Notes: generated by a model not told the origin, from the sequence alone. Positions 53,145 to 64,000 are shown, counted from the stretch's first letter. The stretch is 64,000 nucleotides of DNA from Acidihalobacter aeolianus (GCF_001753165.1 NZ_CP017448.1:1072462-1136461); one strand, 5' to 3'. A program made the numbers and translations.

Positions 53145-54959
53145 ATGCCCATCCGCAGACTCACTCAGCAGCTCATCAACCAGATCGCCGCCGGCGAGGT
53201 CATCGACCGTCCGGCCGCGGTGATCAAGGAATTGGTTGAAAACAGCCTCGATGCCGGTGCGGACCGCCTAGATCTGGATATCGAGCAGGGCGGACAACGG
53301 CTGATGCGGGTACGCGACAACGGCTGCGGCATCCCTCGCGACGAACTCACCCTGGCGCTGTCGCGTCATGCGACCAGCAAGATCGCCTCGCTCGACGATC
53401 TGGAACACGTGCGCAGCCTGGGTTTTCGCGGCGAGGCCTTGCCGAGCATCGCCTCGGTGTCGCGGCTGACCCTGACCTCCTGCACGGCCGACGAAGCCGC
53501 CGGCTGGCGCCTGCGCGGCGACGGCCACGAGCGCTTCGCATCCCCCGAGCCGGCGGCGCATCCACAGGGCACCACCGTCGAGGTGCGCGACCTGTTCTTC
53601 AACGTGCCGGCTCGACGCAAGTTCCTGCGCACCGAGCGCACCGAGTATCAGCACATCGAGGAAGTGGTGCGGCGCATCGCGCTCAGCCGCTTCGACGTTG
53701 CGGTGCGCCTCAACCACAATGGCAAGGCGCAGTTCGAGCTGCGCCTGGCGGACGATGCGGAGGCCATGGGCCGGCGCGTGGCCGCGGTGTGCAGCGAGGC
53801 GTTTCTGGCGGAGTCGAGCCGGATTGAACACGCAGGTGCCGGCATGCGTCTGTGGGGTTGGCTCGGCGCGCCGACGTTCTCCCGCGCGCAGCCGGATCTC
53901 CAGTATTTCTACGTCAACGGGCGCATGGTGCGCGACAAGCTGGTATCGCACGCGCTGCGCCTGGCGTATCAGGACGTGCTGTACCACGGGCGGCACCCGG
54001 CCTACGTGCTGTTCCTGGAGATCGATCCGGTGGCCGTCGACGTGAACGCGCATCCCGCTAAGGCGGAAGTGCGCTTCCGCGACTCGCGACTGGTGCACGA
54101 CTATCTGCATCGCACCCTCAAGGAGGCGATCGCGACGCGTGGGGTGGCGGTCGGGTCGCCGGCCGTCGCGGAGAATGCCGAGCCGGTAGCGACGACCGAG
54201 CGGCATCCGGAGCTGCGTCCGGGGCCGGGGCTCGGTCTCGACCTGCCGCAGCAGGGCGGCGCGACCTACCGGCCCACCGCCGGGCCTTCCGGCGGCCAGG
54301 TGCGCGAACAGCTGGCTGCATTCGGTCGCCTGTACGCGGCTCCGCCCGCTGCCGCCATGCCGCAGACCGGCGAGACGCCGCCGCTCGGCTTCGCGCTGGC
54401 CCAGCTCGGCGGGGTCTACGTCCTTGCGGAAAACGCTTACGGTCTGGTGCTGGTCGACATGCATGCGGCCCACGAACGCATCACCTACGAGCGGCTCAAG
54501 ACGGCGTACGGCATCGAGGGCGTGCGCCGCCAGCCGCTGCTGCTGCCGGCGACGGTGGCGGTCAGCCGGCGTGAGGCCGATGCCGCCGAATCGGCCGCCG
54601 AGCTGTTGCTGCGCCTGGGGCTGGAGGTGGATCGGGTCGGACCCGAGGCGCTGCGCGTGCGCTCGATTCCGGCCATGCTGTCCGGCGCCGACGTCAGCCA
54701 ACTGTTGCGCGACGTACTCGGCGACATCGTCGAATACGGCGACACTGCGCGCATCGAGGCAGAGGTCAACGAGGTGTTGTCGACCATGGCCTGCCACGGT
54801 TCCGTCCGCGCCAACCGGCGTCTCACCCTCGACGAGATGAACAGTCTGCTGCGCGACATGGAGCGCACCGAACGCAGCGGGCAGTGCAACCACGGCCGGC
54901 CGACCTGGACCCAGATGACGCTCGGCGAACTCGATCGCCTGTTCCTGCGCGGCCGCTGA
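53145..54959 (+). CDS. mutL: DNA mismatch repair protein MutL
   Basis: The 604-residue ATPase links MutS mismatch recognition to MutH or nick-directed excision. The N-terminal GHKL fold has '[20 protein letters not shown]', '[11 protein letters not shown]', '[20 protein letters not shown]' and '[14 protein letters not shown]'. '[13 protein letters not shown]' and '[13 protein letters not shown]' follow. A variable linker (about 335-420) leads to the C-terminal dimer domain ('[17 protein letters not shown]', '[12 protein letters not shown]', 'CNHGRPTW'). No DQHAxxERx4E endonuclease motif is seen; HAAHER is followed by no Glu at the right spacing, which matters for whether it nicks DNA itself. 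Homology sets the start at 53145. Confidence 0.95.
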   Translation: MPIRRLTQQLINQIAAGEVIDRPAAVIKELVENSLDAGADRLDLDIEQGGQRLMRVRDNGCGIPRDELTLALSRHATSKIASLDDLEHVRSLGFRGEALPSIASVSRLTLTSCTADEAAGWRLRGDGHERFASPEPAAHPQGTTVEVRDLFFNVPARRKFLRTERTEYQHIEEVVRRIALSRFDVAVRLNHNGKAQFELRLADDAEAMGRRVAAVCSEAFLAESSRIEHAGAGMRLWGWLGAPTFSRAQPDLQYFYVNGRMVRDKLVSHALRLAYQDVLYHGRHPAYVLFLEIDPVAVDVNAHPAKAEVRFRDSRLVHDYLHRTLKEAIATRGVAVGSPAVAENAEPVATTERHPELRPGPGLGLDLPQQGGATYRPTAGPSGGQVREQLAAFGRLYAAPPAAAMPQTGETPPLGFALAQLGGVYVLAENAYGLVLVDMHAAHERITYERLKTAYGIEGVRRQPLLLPATVAVSRREADAAESAAELLLRLGLEVDRVGPEALRVRSIPAMLSGADVSQLLRDVLGDIVEYGDTARIEAEVNEVLSTMACHGSVRANRRLTLDEMNSLLRDMERTERSGQCNHGRPTWTQMTLGELDRLFLRGR

Positions 54960-54965
54960 TTCCGT

Positions 54966-55913
54966 ATGTCCGATACTGCAACCCTGCCGCCGGCGATTCT
55001 GCTGATGGGGCCTACGGCCAGTGGCAAGACCGATCTTGCCCTCCAGCTGGTACAGCGCTTCCCCGTGGAGATCGTCAGCGTGGATTCGGCGCTGGTCTAC
55101 CGCGGCATGGACATCGGCACCGCCAAGCCCGCTCCGGATATCCTGGCCGAGGCACCGCACCGACTGATCGACATCCTCGACCCTGCGCAGAGCTATTCGG
55201 CGGCGCAGTTCCGCGAAGACGCGCTGCGCGAGATGGCCGACATCGTTGCAGCGGGCAGGATTCCCTTGCTGGTGGGGGGCACGCTGCTTTATTTCCGTGC
55301 GCTGGAGGGTGGCCTGTCGGATCTGCCGGGCGCGGACCCGGAGCTGCGGGCACGCATCGAAGCGGAAGCCGCCGAACGGGGCTGGGGTGCGCTGCACGAC
55401 GAGCTCAAGCGCGCCGATCCGGCCGCCGCAGCACGCATCCATCCGAACGATCCGCAGCGCCTGCAGCGTGCGCTGGAAGTCATACGATTGACCGGGCAAC
55501 CGTTGAGCGCGTTGCAGACGCGCCCAGGTGGAAATCTGCCGTATCGCGCCCTGCGCCTGGGTTTGGTGCCGGAGGACCGCGAAAGACTTCATCGGCGCAT
55601 ATGTCAACGTTTTGAAAAGATGTTGGAACAAGGCTTGATAAATGAAGTAGCGTACCTATATCAAAGGGGCGACCTGGGCCCTGAGCTGCCGTCCATGCGG
55701 GCGGTAGGTTACCGACAAATCTGGCGTCACCTGACGGGTGAGTGGGACCGGCAAACGATGATCGAGAAGGCCGTTGTGGCTACCCGGCAATTGGCCAAGC
55801 GACAAATGACCTGGCTGCGCGGCGATCGTGCGCTGATGCGCGTGAACGCCGATGCCGTCGAGCTGTCGAAGCTCAGCGCAGAGGTCGCGCAATTTATCGA
55901 GGGAGTCGATTGA
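54966..55913 (+). CDS. miaA: tRNA dimethylallyltransferase
   Basis: The 315-residue enzyme adds a dimethylallyl group to A37 of tRNAs reading UNN codons. It has the P-loop '[14 protein letters not shown]', '[16 protein letters not shown]', '[19 protein letters not shown]', '[14 protein letters not shown]' and '[13 protein letters not shown]' with '[15 protein letters not shown]'. It begins 6 bases after mutL. Together with hfq and hflX downstream this is the standard mutL-miaA-hfq order. Confidence 0.96.
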   Translation: MSDTATLPPAILLMGPTASGKTDLALQLVQRFPVEIVSVDSALVYRGMDIGTAKPAPDILAEAPHRLIDILDPAQSYSAAQFREDALREMADIVAAGRIPLLVGGTLLYFRALEGGLSDLPGADPELRARIEAEAAERGWGALHDELKRADPAAAARIHPNDPQRLQRALEVIRLTGQPLSALQTRPGGNLPYRALRLGLVPEDRERLHRRICQRFEKMLEQGLINEVAYLYQRGDLGPELPSMRAVGYRQIWRHLTGEWDRQTMIEKAVVATRQLAKRQMTWLRGDRALMRVNADAVELSKLSAEVAQFIEGVD

Positions 55914-56018
55914 GCCGTCGGCTAACGCGCGTGAGCGCGTCGACCGCATGCTAAGATTATCCACCGAGGGGCCGAGTGGACTTGCGCCATCGGTATCCAA
56001 CTACAAGGAGCCAGTTTA

Positions 56019-56267
56019 ATGTCTAAAGGGCATACCCTGCAGGAACCATTTTTGAATCTGCTGCGCAAGGAGCGCGTGCCGGTCGCGATTTTTCTCGTCA
56101 ACGGTATCAAGCTGCAAGGCCAGATCGAATCCTTCGATCAGTTCGTGGTCCTGCTCAAGAATAGCGTGAGCCAGATGGTCTACAAGCATGCGATTTCCAC
56201 CATTGTGCCGTCGCGCCCGGTCCGGCTGCCTGTCGAGGACGGTGACGAAGAAGGCGATAGCGAATAA
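56019..56267 (+). CDS. hfq: RNA chaperone Hfq
   Basis: An 82-residue hexamer-forming Sm-like protein that pairs small RNAs with mRNAs. '[20 protein letters not shown]' and '[19 protein letters not shown]' form Sm1, and '[19 protein letters not shown]' with the YKHA motif forms Sm2. The short acidic C-terminal tail ([11 protein letters not shown]) is much shorter than in E. coli. A TAAGAT element at 55952-55957 suggests an own promoter in the 105-base gap after miaA. AAGGAG lies 6-12 bases before the ATG. Confidence 0.97.
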   Translation: MSKGHTLQEPFLNLLRKERVPVAIFLVNGIKLQGQIESFDQFVVLLKNSVSQMVYKHAISTIVPSRPVRLPVEDGDEEGDSE

Positions 56268-56284
56268 GCGGAGCGATAACCACG

Positions 56285-57571
56285 TTGTTTGAAAGACCCC
56301 GCAGTGGCGAGACGGCGATTCTGGTGCAAGTGGACATCGCCGCTCCCGCCGATCCGGGCGAGCGCGATGAATTCATCGAACTCGCCCGCTCCGCCGGTGC
56401 CACCATAACCCGTGTGATCGACGTGCGCCGGCACAGCCCCGACCCGAAATATTTCATCGGTGCCGGCAAGGCCGATGAGATAGCGGAAGCGGTAGAGGCA
56501 GACGGCGCTGAACTGGTGATTTTCGGCCGCGTGCTGAGTCCCAGCCAGGAACGCAACCTTGAGGCCAAATTCAAGGCGCGCGTGCTCGACCGGACCGGGC
56601 TGATTCTCGATATCTTCGCGCAGCGTGCGCGTTCCCACGAAGGCAAGCTGCAGGTCGAACTGGCTCAGCTCAACCATCTCGCAACCCGATTGGTTCGCGG
56701 CTGGACCCACCTTGAACGCCAGAAGGGCGGTATCGGCCTGCGCGGACCGGGTGAAACACAGCTCGAAACCGACCGGCGCTTGTTGGGGGAGCGCATCAAG
56801 CAGATCCACCGCCGTCTCGACAAAGTACGCAAGCAGCGCCAGCAGGGACGTCAGGCACGCAAGAAGGCGGAGCTGCCCACGGTCGCGTTGGTGGGCTACA
56901 CCAACGCCGGAAAATCCACATTATTCAATCGCCTGAGTCAGGCGGGCGTGTACGCCGCCGACCAGCTGTTCGCAACCCTCGACCCGACCCTGCGCCGGCT
57001 CGATCTGGACGCGGCCAACACGGTGGTGCTCGCGGATACCGTCGGATTCGTGCGTGAGTTGCCGCACGAGCTGGTCGCGGCCTTCCACGCCACTCTGCAG
57101 GAGACGCGCGAGGCGGACCTGCTGATGCATGTCATCGACGCCAGCCATCCCGAACACGCGCGCACGGAAGCGGACGTCGACAGCGTGCTCGCGGAGATCG
57201 GTGCCGACGAGGTGCCGGTACTGCGCGTCTTCAACAAGATCGATCGCCTGGACGTGCAACCTCGCATAGACCGCGATGCCGATGGACGCCCCGTGCGTGC
57301 TTGGGTCTCGGCCAAAACGGGGGCTGGCATAAGCGAGCTGGTGAGCGCGCTGCGCGAATATTTCATGCCCGACGTGGTACATGGCTGGATTCACCTGCCT
57401 GCCACGGCGGGGCGTCTACGTGCGCGCCTGTTCGGATTGGGCGCGGTATTGGACGAGCGCGTCGACGACGGGGGGGGCTGCGATCTGGAAGTGCGCCTGC
57501 CACGCAGGCGTTACGATGCATGGGCGAGCGAACTCGGCGAGGCCGGGGCGCTTCGCTTGCGACCCCGGTGA
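56285..57571 (+). CDS. hflX: Ribosome-associated GTPase HflX
   Basis: This 428-residue GTPase splits and rescues stalled ribosomes. The HflX N-terminal domain has 'DPKYFIGAGKADEIAEAVE' and 'LSPSQERNLE'. A basic linker 'GIGLRGPGETQLETDRR' precedes the G domain: G1 'GYTNAGKSTLFNRL', G3 'DTVGFVRELPHELV' and 'FNKIDR' (NKxD). The start is a TTG at 56285 with GGAG about 11 bases before; no nearby ATG keeps the conserved N-terminus. It follows hfq by 17 bases. Confidence 0.94.
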   Translation: MFERPRSGETAILVQVDIAAPADPGERDEFIELARSAGATITRVIDVRRHSPDPKYFIGAGKADEIAEAVEADGAELVIFGRVLSPSQERNLEAKFKARVLDRTGLILDIFAQRARSHEGKLQVELAQLNHLATRLVRGWTHLERQKGGIGLRGPGETQLETDRRLLGERIKQIHRRLDKVRKQRQQGRQARKKAELPTVALVGYTNAGKSTLFNRLSQAGVYAADQLFATLDPTLRRLDLDAANTVVLADTVGFVRELPHELVAAFHATLQETREADLLMHVIDASHPEHARTEADVDSVLAEIGADEVPVLRVFNKIDRLDVQPRIDRDADGRPVRAWVSAKTGAGISELVSALREYFMPDVVHGWIHLPATAGRLRARLFGLGAVLDERVDDGGGCDLEVRLPRRRYDAWASELGEAGALRLRPR

Positions 57572-57667
57572 GCGGGACCTACAATGCGCCGCGCATACCG
57601 CGAGCGCATCCGGCCGCCGTTCCGCTGCATCCGCAAAGACATTCGACCATCCAATCTGGAGTGATCA

Positions 57668-58828
57668 ATGCCCTGGAACGAGCCAGGTAAGCATAATTCG
57701 GGCAATCAGGATCCGTGGGGGAGCGGAAGACGAGGTGGCGGTAATACGCCCAATCCGTTCGATCTCGAAAAATGGTTGCGTCGCCTGATCAGCAGGTTGC
57801 GCGGCGGCAGCGATGGCGGCGGTAGCGGAAACGCCACGCCGGCGATCATCTTTGCCGTCGTGGTGGCGCTGCTGGCGTGGCTGGCATCGGGGTTCTATAT
57901 CGTCGGCCCTGGCGAGCGCGGCGTCGTGTTACGCTTCGGCGCCTTTGAGCAGACCAGCCTGCCCGGCCCACACTGGCACCTGCCGTATCCCATCGAACAG
58001 GTCCACGTGGTCGACATTGACCAGAACCGCAGTGCACAGAGCAAGGCAGTGATGCTCACCCAGGACGAGAACATCGTCGACGTCGACGTCTCTGCTCAGT
58101 ACCGCGTGAAGAATGCCGAGGATTACCTGTTCAACGTCCGCGATCCGAACCAGACGCTGCGCGACGTGCTGATCAGCGCGATCCGCGAGATCGTCGGCAA
58201 GAGCAAGATGGATTACGTGGTCGGCGAGGGACGCGCGGACATCGCCATGCGGACCCAGACGTTGATGCAGCACATCCTCGACAATTACAAGATCGGCCTG
58301 GAGGTCATCAAGGTCAATCTGCAGGATGCGCAGCCTCCTGAGCAGGTGCAGAGCGCCTTTGCCGATGCTATCAAGGCACGCGAGGACGAGGTGCGTTATC
58401 GCAACGAGGCCGAGGCCTATGCGAACACCGTGATCCCCCAGGCACGCGGTCAGGCGGCGCGCGAGATCGCAGAGGCCCAGGCCTACAAGGAACAGGTCGT
58501 GGCCCGCGCCCAGGGCGATACCTCACGCTTCGACCAATTGCTCAAGGAATACGAGAAGTCGCCACGGGTCACTCGCGAACGCCTGTATCTGGATTCGATG
58601 GAGTCCGTGCTTGCGAACAGCTCGAAGGTGCTGGTGGATACCAAGGGCAAGAACCTGCTGTATCTGCCGATCAACGGGCTGAACGGGGCAGGTGCCTCGG
58701 GCGGACAGTCGGCGGACGACGCCGCCACGGGTTCGGCTGCTGCAGCCGCGGCAGCGGCGGCAGGACCGACCGATCCGATGCAGGCCGAGCGCCTGCGGCG
58801 CGACATGCGTACCAGGGAGGGCCGCTGA
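57668..58828 (+). CDS. hflK: FtsH protease modulator HflK
   Basis: This 386-residue SPFH protein forms, with HflC, the cage around FtsH in the inner membrane. A Gly-rich N-terminus ('GSGRRGGGNTPNPFDLEK') precedes one membrane helix ('IIFAVVVALLAWLASGFYIV', about 56-75). The band-7 domain follows ('GERGVVLRFGAFEQTSLPG', 'LTQDENIVDVDVSAQYRVK') and then a charged helical region. The C-terminus is Ala-rich and low-complexity (a run of about 12 Ala). It is followed one base later by hflC. Confidence 0.95.
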   Translation: MPWNEPGKHNSGNQDPWGSGRRGGGNTPNPFDLEKWLRRLISRLRGGSDGGGSGNATPAIIFAVVVALLAWLASGFYIVGPGERGVVLRFGAFEQTSLPGPHWHLPYPIEQVHVVDIDQNRSAQSKAVMLTQDENIVDVDVSAQYRVKNAEDYLFNVRDPNQTLRDVLISAIREIVGKSKMDYVVGEGRADIAMRTQTLMQHILDNYKIGLEVIKVNLQDAQPPEQVQSAFADAIKAREDEVRYRNEAEAYANTVIPQARGQAAREIAEAQAYKEQVVARAQGDTSRFDQLLKEYEKSPRVTRERLYLDSMESVLANSSKVLVDTKGKNLLYLPINGLNGAGASGGQSADDAATGSAAAAAAAAAGPTDPMQAERLRRDMRTREGR

Positions 58829-58829
58829 C

Positions 58830-59702
58830 ATGAAGCTTCGAATCCTCGGTATCGTGGTAGCCGTAGCGGCCCTGCTACTGTACATGTCCACCTATACGGT
58901 GCAGCAGGACCAGCGTGCGATCCTGTTCAAACTGGGTGTGATCAAGCAGTCCGACATCAAGCCCGGTCTGCACTTCAAGTGGCCGCTGATCGAGACCGTG
59001 CGCAAGTTCGACGCGCGCCTGCTGACGCTCAACTCGCAGCCGGAGCGTTTCCTGACCAGCGAGAAGAAGAACGTGATGGTCGACTTCTTCGTCAAATGGC
59101 GCATCGCCAATCTGGATCAGTATTACCGCTCGACCCGCGGCGACGAGCAGCGCGCCATGACGCGGCTGTCGCAGATCATGAAGGACGGCCTGCGCAGCGA
59201 ATTCGGCAAGCGCACTATCCAGGAGGCGGTGTCCGGCGAACGCAGCGAGATCATGAATACGCTCAACGTCGATGCCAACAAGGCGGCGCAGCAGCTCGGC
59301 ATTCATGTCAAGGACGTGCGCATCGTCAGCATCGATCTGCCTTCCGAAGTGGCCAACTCGGTGTACAAGCGCATGGAGGCAGAGCGTGCGCGCGTTGCCG
59401 CCGATTTCCGGGCGCGCGGCAAGGAAGCGGCCGAACGCATCCGCGCGGATGCGGATCGCGAGCGTGCGGTGATCCTGGCCAATGCCTATAAGCAGTCGCA
59501 GATGCTGCGCGGTCAAGGCGATGCCAGCGCGGCGGAGATCTATGCCAAGTCTTACGACCAGAACCCGTCGTTCTATGCCTTCTATCGCAGTCTGCAGGCC
59601 TACCGGCAGAGCTTCGATGGCAAGAACAACGTGCTCGTGCTGGAGCCTGATTCGCAGTTCTTCCGTTTCTTCAACCAGGCGGAAGGTACCGGCAAGCGTT
59701 AG
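58830..59702 (+). CDS. hflC: FtsH protease modulator HflC
   Basis: The 290-residue SPFH partner of HflK begins MKLRILGIVVAVAALLLYMS (signal anchor). 'QQDQRAILFKLGVIKQSDIK', 'KKNVMVDFFVKWRIANLDQY' and 'EAERARVAADFRARGKEAAE' match HflC, with the membrane-facing band-7 domain and a long coiled region. The start overlaps the end of hflK within 2 bases, and an AGGGAGGG-like site precedes it inside hflK. A hairpin follows the stop. Confidence 0.95.
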   Translation: MKLRILGIVVAVAALLLYMSTYTVQQDQRAILFKLGVIKQSDIKPGLHFKWPLIETVRKFDARLLTLNSQPERFLTSEKKNVMVDFFVKWRIANLDQYYRSTRGDEQRAMTRLSQIMKDGLRSEFGKRTIQEAVSGERSEIMNTLNVDANKAAQQLGIHVKDVRIVSIDLPSEVANSVYKRMEAERARVAADFRARGKEAAERIRADADRERAVILANAYKQSQMLRGQGDASAAEIYAKSYDQNPSFYAFYRSLQAYRQSFDGKNNVLVLEPDSQFFRFFNQAEGTGKR

Positions 59703-59737
59703 GCGAATGCACATGACGACGGTTCCCAACACGGGGG

Positions 59738-59757
59738 CGGGGCGTTGCTGCGCCCCG
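59738..59757 (+). terminator. Hairpin after hflC
   Basis: CGGGGCG (59738-59744) and CGCCCCG (59751-59757) pair around TTGCTG, 35 bases past hflC, followed by TTC only. It is a possible weak terminator before yjeT. Confidence 0.35.
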
Positions 59758-59796
59758 TTCACGCATGCAGTCACCTCCATCATCTAAGGCCGAAAC

Positions 59797-59985
59797 ATGT
59801 GGACTCACTTGCTGGTGGCGCTGGGCCTCGTCTTCGTGCTCGAAGGTATCCTGCCGTTCGTGAATCCCAATGGACTGCGGCGCATGCTGCTGCAAATGGT
59901 CCAGATACCCGATCGGATGCTGCGCATCATCGGCCTCTCCAGTATGCTTTCCGGCCTGTTGATCATCTATCTTTTCCACCGCTGA
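59797..59985 (+). CDS. yjeT: DUF2065 (YjeT-like) small membrane protein
   Basis: The 62-residue protein has two hydrophobic segments, 'LLVALGLVFVLEGILPFV' and 'IIGLSSMLSGLLIIYLF', joined by 'NPNGLRRMLLQMVQIPDRML'. This is the DUF2065 family, almost always found beside hflC. Function is unknown; an inner-membrane helper of HflKC/FtsH is suggested by conserved gene order. Confidence 0.9.
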   Translation: MWTHLLVALGLVFVLEGILPFVNPNGLRRMLLQMVQIPDRMLRIIGLSSMLSGLLIIYLFHR

Positions 59986-60022
59986 ACGGCATGACGCCGC
60001 GGAACGCATACGAGGGCGAGGC

Positions 60023-61210
60023 ATGAGGGACCCCGAATACTGGCTACTGCCGGAAGGTATCGAGGAGACGCTGCCGCAGGCAGCGGCCCGGCTTGAGGGT
60101 GTGCGCCGAGAACTGCTCGACCTGTACCGGGCATGGGGCTACGAACTGGTCATCCCTCCGCTCATCGAATATCTCGAATCCCTGCTGACCGGCGCCGGGC
60201 GTGAACTCGACCTGGAAACCTTCAAGCTGACGGACCAGCTCAACGGTCGCTTGATGGGCGTGCGCGCGGACATCACCCCGCAGGTCGCGCGCATCGACGC
60301 GCACCGCCTGCGGCGCGAGGGTCCTGCGCGCCTGTGCTACATGGCCCGCGTGCTGCGCACCCGCCCGCAGGGGCAGGGTGGTACGCGCAGCCCGCTGCAG
60401 GTCGGGGCCGAGCTATACGGACATGCCGGTGCCGACAGCGATATCGAGATCCTGCGCCTGATGTTGGCTACCCTCGCGATATGCGGCGTCGAACGGGTGC
60501 ACGTCGACCTCGGACATATCGACATCTTCCGCTGTCTGGTGCAGGCTGCGCAGCTTTCTGCCGAGGATGAGGCGACGGTCTTCGGGCTGCTGCAGCGCAA
60601 GGCGGTCAGCGAGATGTCCGAGACGCTGGCTACCGGCGGGATGAACGAAACACATCGCCGCCGTTTTCTGGACCTGGCCGTGCTGCATGGCGACGCGGAA
60701 GTGCTGCCGCGGGCCCGCGAGCGCTTCGCCGGAGTGGACCCGCGCATCGACGCCGCCCTCGATTACCTCGAAGAGGTGGCCGCCACCATCCGGATTGCGG
60801 CGCCCGAGGTCGAGCTGTGTTTCGATCTTGGCGAACTGCGGGGCTATCACTACCATTCCGGCCTCGTTTACGCCGCCTATGTGCCCGGTCGCGGTCGCGA
60901 ACTCGCGCGCGGCGGCCGTTACGACGGAATTGGCGAGGCCTTCGGGCGTGCCCGCCCGGCTACGGGCTTCAGCGCCGATCTGGAAGATCTGCTGGAAGCC
61001 GGAGCGCTGGCGGCGGATAGTGTCGAATCGCGGGTATTCGCGCCTGCGGACACGGATGCCGCACTCGAGGAAACCATTCGTGCCCTGCGCGCGGAGGGCA
61101 ACATCGTCGTCCGCGCGCTGCGCGGACAGCAGGAAGACGCTAGGACCATGGGCTGCGACCGGATGCTGGTGCGCCGTGGCAATCAATGGCTACTGACGGA
61201 AGTGAATTGA
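60023..61210 (+). CDS. hisZ: ATP phosphoribosyltransferase regulatory subunit HisZ
   Basis: The 395-residue protein resembles histidyl-tRNA synthetase but lacks the anticodon-binding domain; it activates short-form HisG in histidine synthesis. 'WLLPEGIEETLPQAAARLE' at the start, 'FKLTDQLNGRLMGVRADITP' (motif 2-like) and 'ELARGGRYDGIGEAFGRARP' (motif 3-like) are present. It implies that this genome has the short HisG. It starts at an ATG 37 bases after yjeT and its stop abuts the purA ATG. Confidence 0.94.
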   Translation: MRDPEYWLLPEGIEETLPQAAARLEGVRRELLDLYRAWGYELVIPPLIEYLESLLTGAGRELDLETFKLTDQLNGRLMGVRADITPQVARIDAHRLRREGPARLCYMARVLRTRPQGQGGTRSPLQVGAELYGHAGADSDIEILRLMLATLAICGVERVHVDLGHIDIFRCLVQAAQLSAEDEATVFGLLQRKAVSEMSETLATGGMNETHRRRFLDLAVLHGDAEVLPRARERFAGVDPRIDAALDYLEEVAATIRIAAPEVELCFDLGELRGYHYHSGLVYAAYVPGRGRELARGGRYDGIGEAFGRARPATGFSADLEDLLEAGALAADSVESRVFAPADTDAALEETIRALRAEGNIVVRALRGQQEDARTMGCDRMLVRRGNQWLLTEVN

Positions 61211-62515
<1,305 letters not shown>

Positions 62516-62603
62516 GTGTGCCGACGCCTTCGCAGCTGACCGTTCGCTGCTGGCAAGCATCCTGCTAGATCGACAGCAGGGCATCGGCATCGCGGAGGGC
62601 GCA

Positions 62604-64000
62604 ATGGCACTGTCTGGGGACGTCAAAGAGCGGGCAAGAGGCCTGCTGCATGCACTGTATGAGTGCGCTGGAATGGACGAGGCCATTGCGGGTCTCGAAA
62701 GCCGCCTCTCCGAGGGGCTGCCAGAGGTACGTCCGCGCCCGCCGCTTTCCGAGCGCGATGCGCTGCTGATCACCTACGGCAACACCTTCAGCGCACCAGG
62801 CGAGGCGCCGTTGGCGACCTTGCGGCGTTTCCTGCGTGACCATGTCGGTTCGGCGATCAGCCTCGTGCATCTGCTGCCGATTTTCCCGTACAGCTCAGAC
62901 GACGGCTTCTCGGTGGTCAATTACCGCGAGGTCAACCACGAGTTGGGGAACTGGGATAACATCGTCGCGATCGGCGCCGAATACGGCCTCGCGCTCGATC
63001 TGGTGCTCAACCACTGTTCGCGCAGCCACCTGTGGTTCCAGGATTACATCCGCGGCGAGGCGCCGGGCCGCGATTACTTCGTGGAGGCCGATCCGGACGA
63101 TCCCCGCCTGGCCCTGGTCACACGTCCGCGCAACAGCCCGCTGCTGACCCCGGTCGAAGTCCGCGATCAGGGCTCGCGCTGGGTCTGGACTACGTTCAGC
63201 GCCGATCAGGTCGACCTCAATTTCGCCAATCCGGCGGTGCTCCTGGAGTTCGTCGATATCCTGCTGGACTACATTCGCCACGGCGCGCGCATCGTGCGCC
63301 TGGATGCGGTCGCCTACCTGTGGAAGAAGCTCGGCACGCCGTGCATCAACCTGCCCGAGACCCACGCCGTGGTGAAGTGCCTGCGTCTCGTGGTTGATGC
63401 CGTAGCCCCGGGAACCCAGCTGCTGACCGAAACCAACGTGCCGCAGGCGGAGAACCTGAGCTATTTCGGCGACGGCGACGAGGCGCATCTGATCTATCAG
63501 TTCAGCCTTGCGCCGCTGCTGCTGCACGCCCTGACCCTCGGTCGCACCTCGGCCCTGCGCACTTGGGCGTCGGCGGTGCCGGCGCCGCCTCCGGGCGCGT
63601 CCTACGTCAACTTCACCGCTTCTCACGACGGCGTCGGTCTGCGCCCACTTGAGGGTCTGGTGTCCGAGGCAGACCGCGACGCCCTGCTGCGGCGAATGCG
63701 CGAGCGGGGCGGCTACGTGTCGATGCGCCGTTTGCCCGACGGGCGCGATTCGCCGTACGAACTCAACATCAGCTATTTCAGCGCCCTGGGCGGCGACGAC
63801 GGCGAGGTGGCGCAACTTGCGCGCTTCCTGCTCGCGCAGACTGTGGCCCTGTCCCTGCAGGGCGTGCCGGCTCTCTATGTGCAGTCGCTGATCGCTACCG
63901 AGAGCGATCTGCTGGGCGTGGAACGCACCGGACAGACCCGGGCGATCAACCGCCGCCGCTGGGACTACGGCGAGCTCAGCGGTCTGCTGGCGCGCGAGGG
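62604..64000 (+). CDS. GH13_18 sugar phosphorylase (sucrose-phosphorylase type), cut by the right edge
   Basis: At least 465 residues are visible and the frame is open at the window end. The alpha-amylase-fold core has 'LVHLLPIFPYSSDDGFSVVN' and 'DLVLNHCSRSHLWF', the nucleophile Asp in 'RIVRLDAVAYLWKK', the acid/base Glu in 'LLTETNVPQ' and 'FTASHDGVGLRPLEG', all marks of GH13 subfamily 18. Members phosphorolyse sucrose, sucrose 6-phosphate or glucosylglycerate to glucose 1-phosphate. In gammaproteobacteria glucosylglycerate is a common substrate, but I cannot fix it. GGAGGG lies 4 bases before the ATG. It follows purA by 88 bases. Confidence 0.87.
   Translation, partial: MALSGDVKERARGLLHALYECAGMDEAIAGLESRLSEGLPEVRPRPPLSERDALLITYGNTFSAPGEAPLATLRRFLRDHVGSAISLVHLLPIFPYSSDDGFSVVNYREVNHELGNWDNIVAIGAEYGLALDLVLNHCSRSHLWFQDYIRGEAPGRDYFVEADPDDPRLALVTRPRNSPLLTPVEVRDQGSRWVWTTFSADQVDLNFANPAVLLEFVDILLDYIRHGARIVRLDAVAYLWKKLGTPCINLPETHAVVKCLRLVVDAVAPGTQLLTETNVPQAENLSYFGDGDEAHLIYQFSLAPLLLHALTLGRTSALRTWASAVPAPPPGASYVNFTASHDGVGLRPLEGLVSEADRDALLRRMRERGGYVSMRRLPDGRDSPYELNISYFSALGGDDGEVAQLARFLLAQTVALSLQGVPALYVQSLIATESDLLGVERTGQTRAINRRRWDYGELSGLLARE

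Overview
The window reads as chromosomal DNA of a high-GC, non-enteric gammaproteobacterium. The order mutL-miaA-hfq-hflX-hflK-hflC-yjeT-hisZ-purA is a classic gammaproteobacterial housekeeping block, and a separate hisZ points away from the enterics. I cannot name the genus; a sulfur- or acid-loving Chromatiales-type lineage is only a guess. No tRNA, rRNA, CRISPR array, prophage or complete insertion sequence was seen. Nearly all of the DNA is protein coding.

Layout. 1-7.8 kb: the start of a CBS-domain gene (leaving the window on the left), uup, a degenerate DEAD-box helicase-like gene, ydfG, a YgjP-type metallopeptidase, protoporphyrinogen oxidase and a DUF2058 gene. 7.8-15.7 kb: central carbon metabolism (ppc, glgA, zwf, pgi). 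15.7-24.9 kb: an amide-use locus. A response regulator and a 1150-residue fusion of NCS1 permease, histidine kinase and receiver run leftward. Diverging from them are a free-standing NCS1 permease with the same cysteine-rich tail, formamidase fmdA, an FmdB-like zinc-ribbon protein and aliphatic amidase amiE. A VWA-domain gene of the NorD/CbbO type follows. The likely logic is that an amide-sensing transporter-kinase controls uptake and hydrolysis of formamide or short aliphatic amides to supply ammonia.

27.0-40.8 kb: an amine / amino-alcohol locus. It holds a GntR-UTRA regulator, an SDR, a class III PLP enzyme, an APH-fold kinase, an aldehyde dehydrogenase, an APC permease, a cytosolic copper amine oxidase, a tiny cysteine-rich protein, a PP2C phosphatase-Ser/Thr kinase fusion and eutBC (B12-dependent ethanolamine ammonia-lyase). 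No microcompartment genes are present. The locus encodes up to three distinct ways to remove the amino group (ammonia-lyase, copper oxidase, and kinase plus PLP enzyme) that could converge on the aldehyde dehydrogenase. Two short MITE-like inverted-repeat elements lie in its gaps.

41.0-48.2 kb: a self-contained outer-membrane uptake system made of a TonB-dependent receptor, ExbB, ExbD, TonB and a large secreted YncE-propeller/phosphoesterase protein. 48.3-62.5 kb: housekeeping (a small Cys-rich gene, queG, nnr, tsaE, amiC, mutL, miaA, hfq, hflX, hflKC, yjeT, hisZ, purA). The right edge cuts a GH13 sucrose-phosphorylase-type enzyme.

Most promising for novelty: the permease-kinase fusion with its shared Cys module and the repeat-rich divergent promoter; the amine locus with redundant deamination routes and an embedded kinase/phosphatase; the TonB-phosphoesterase operon; and the helicase-like pseudoenzyme.
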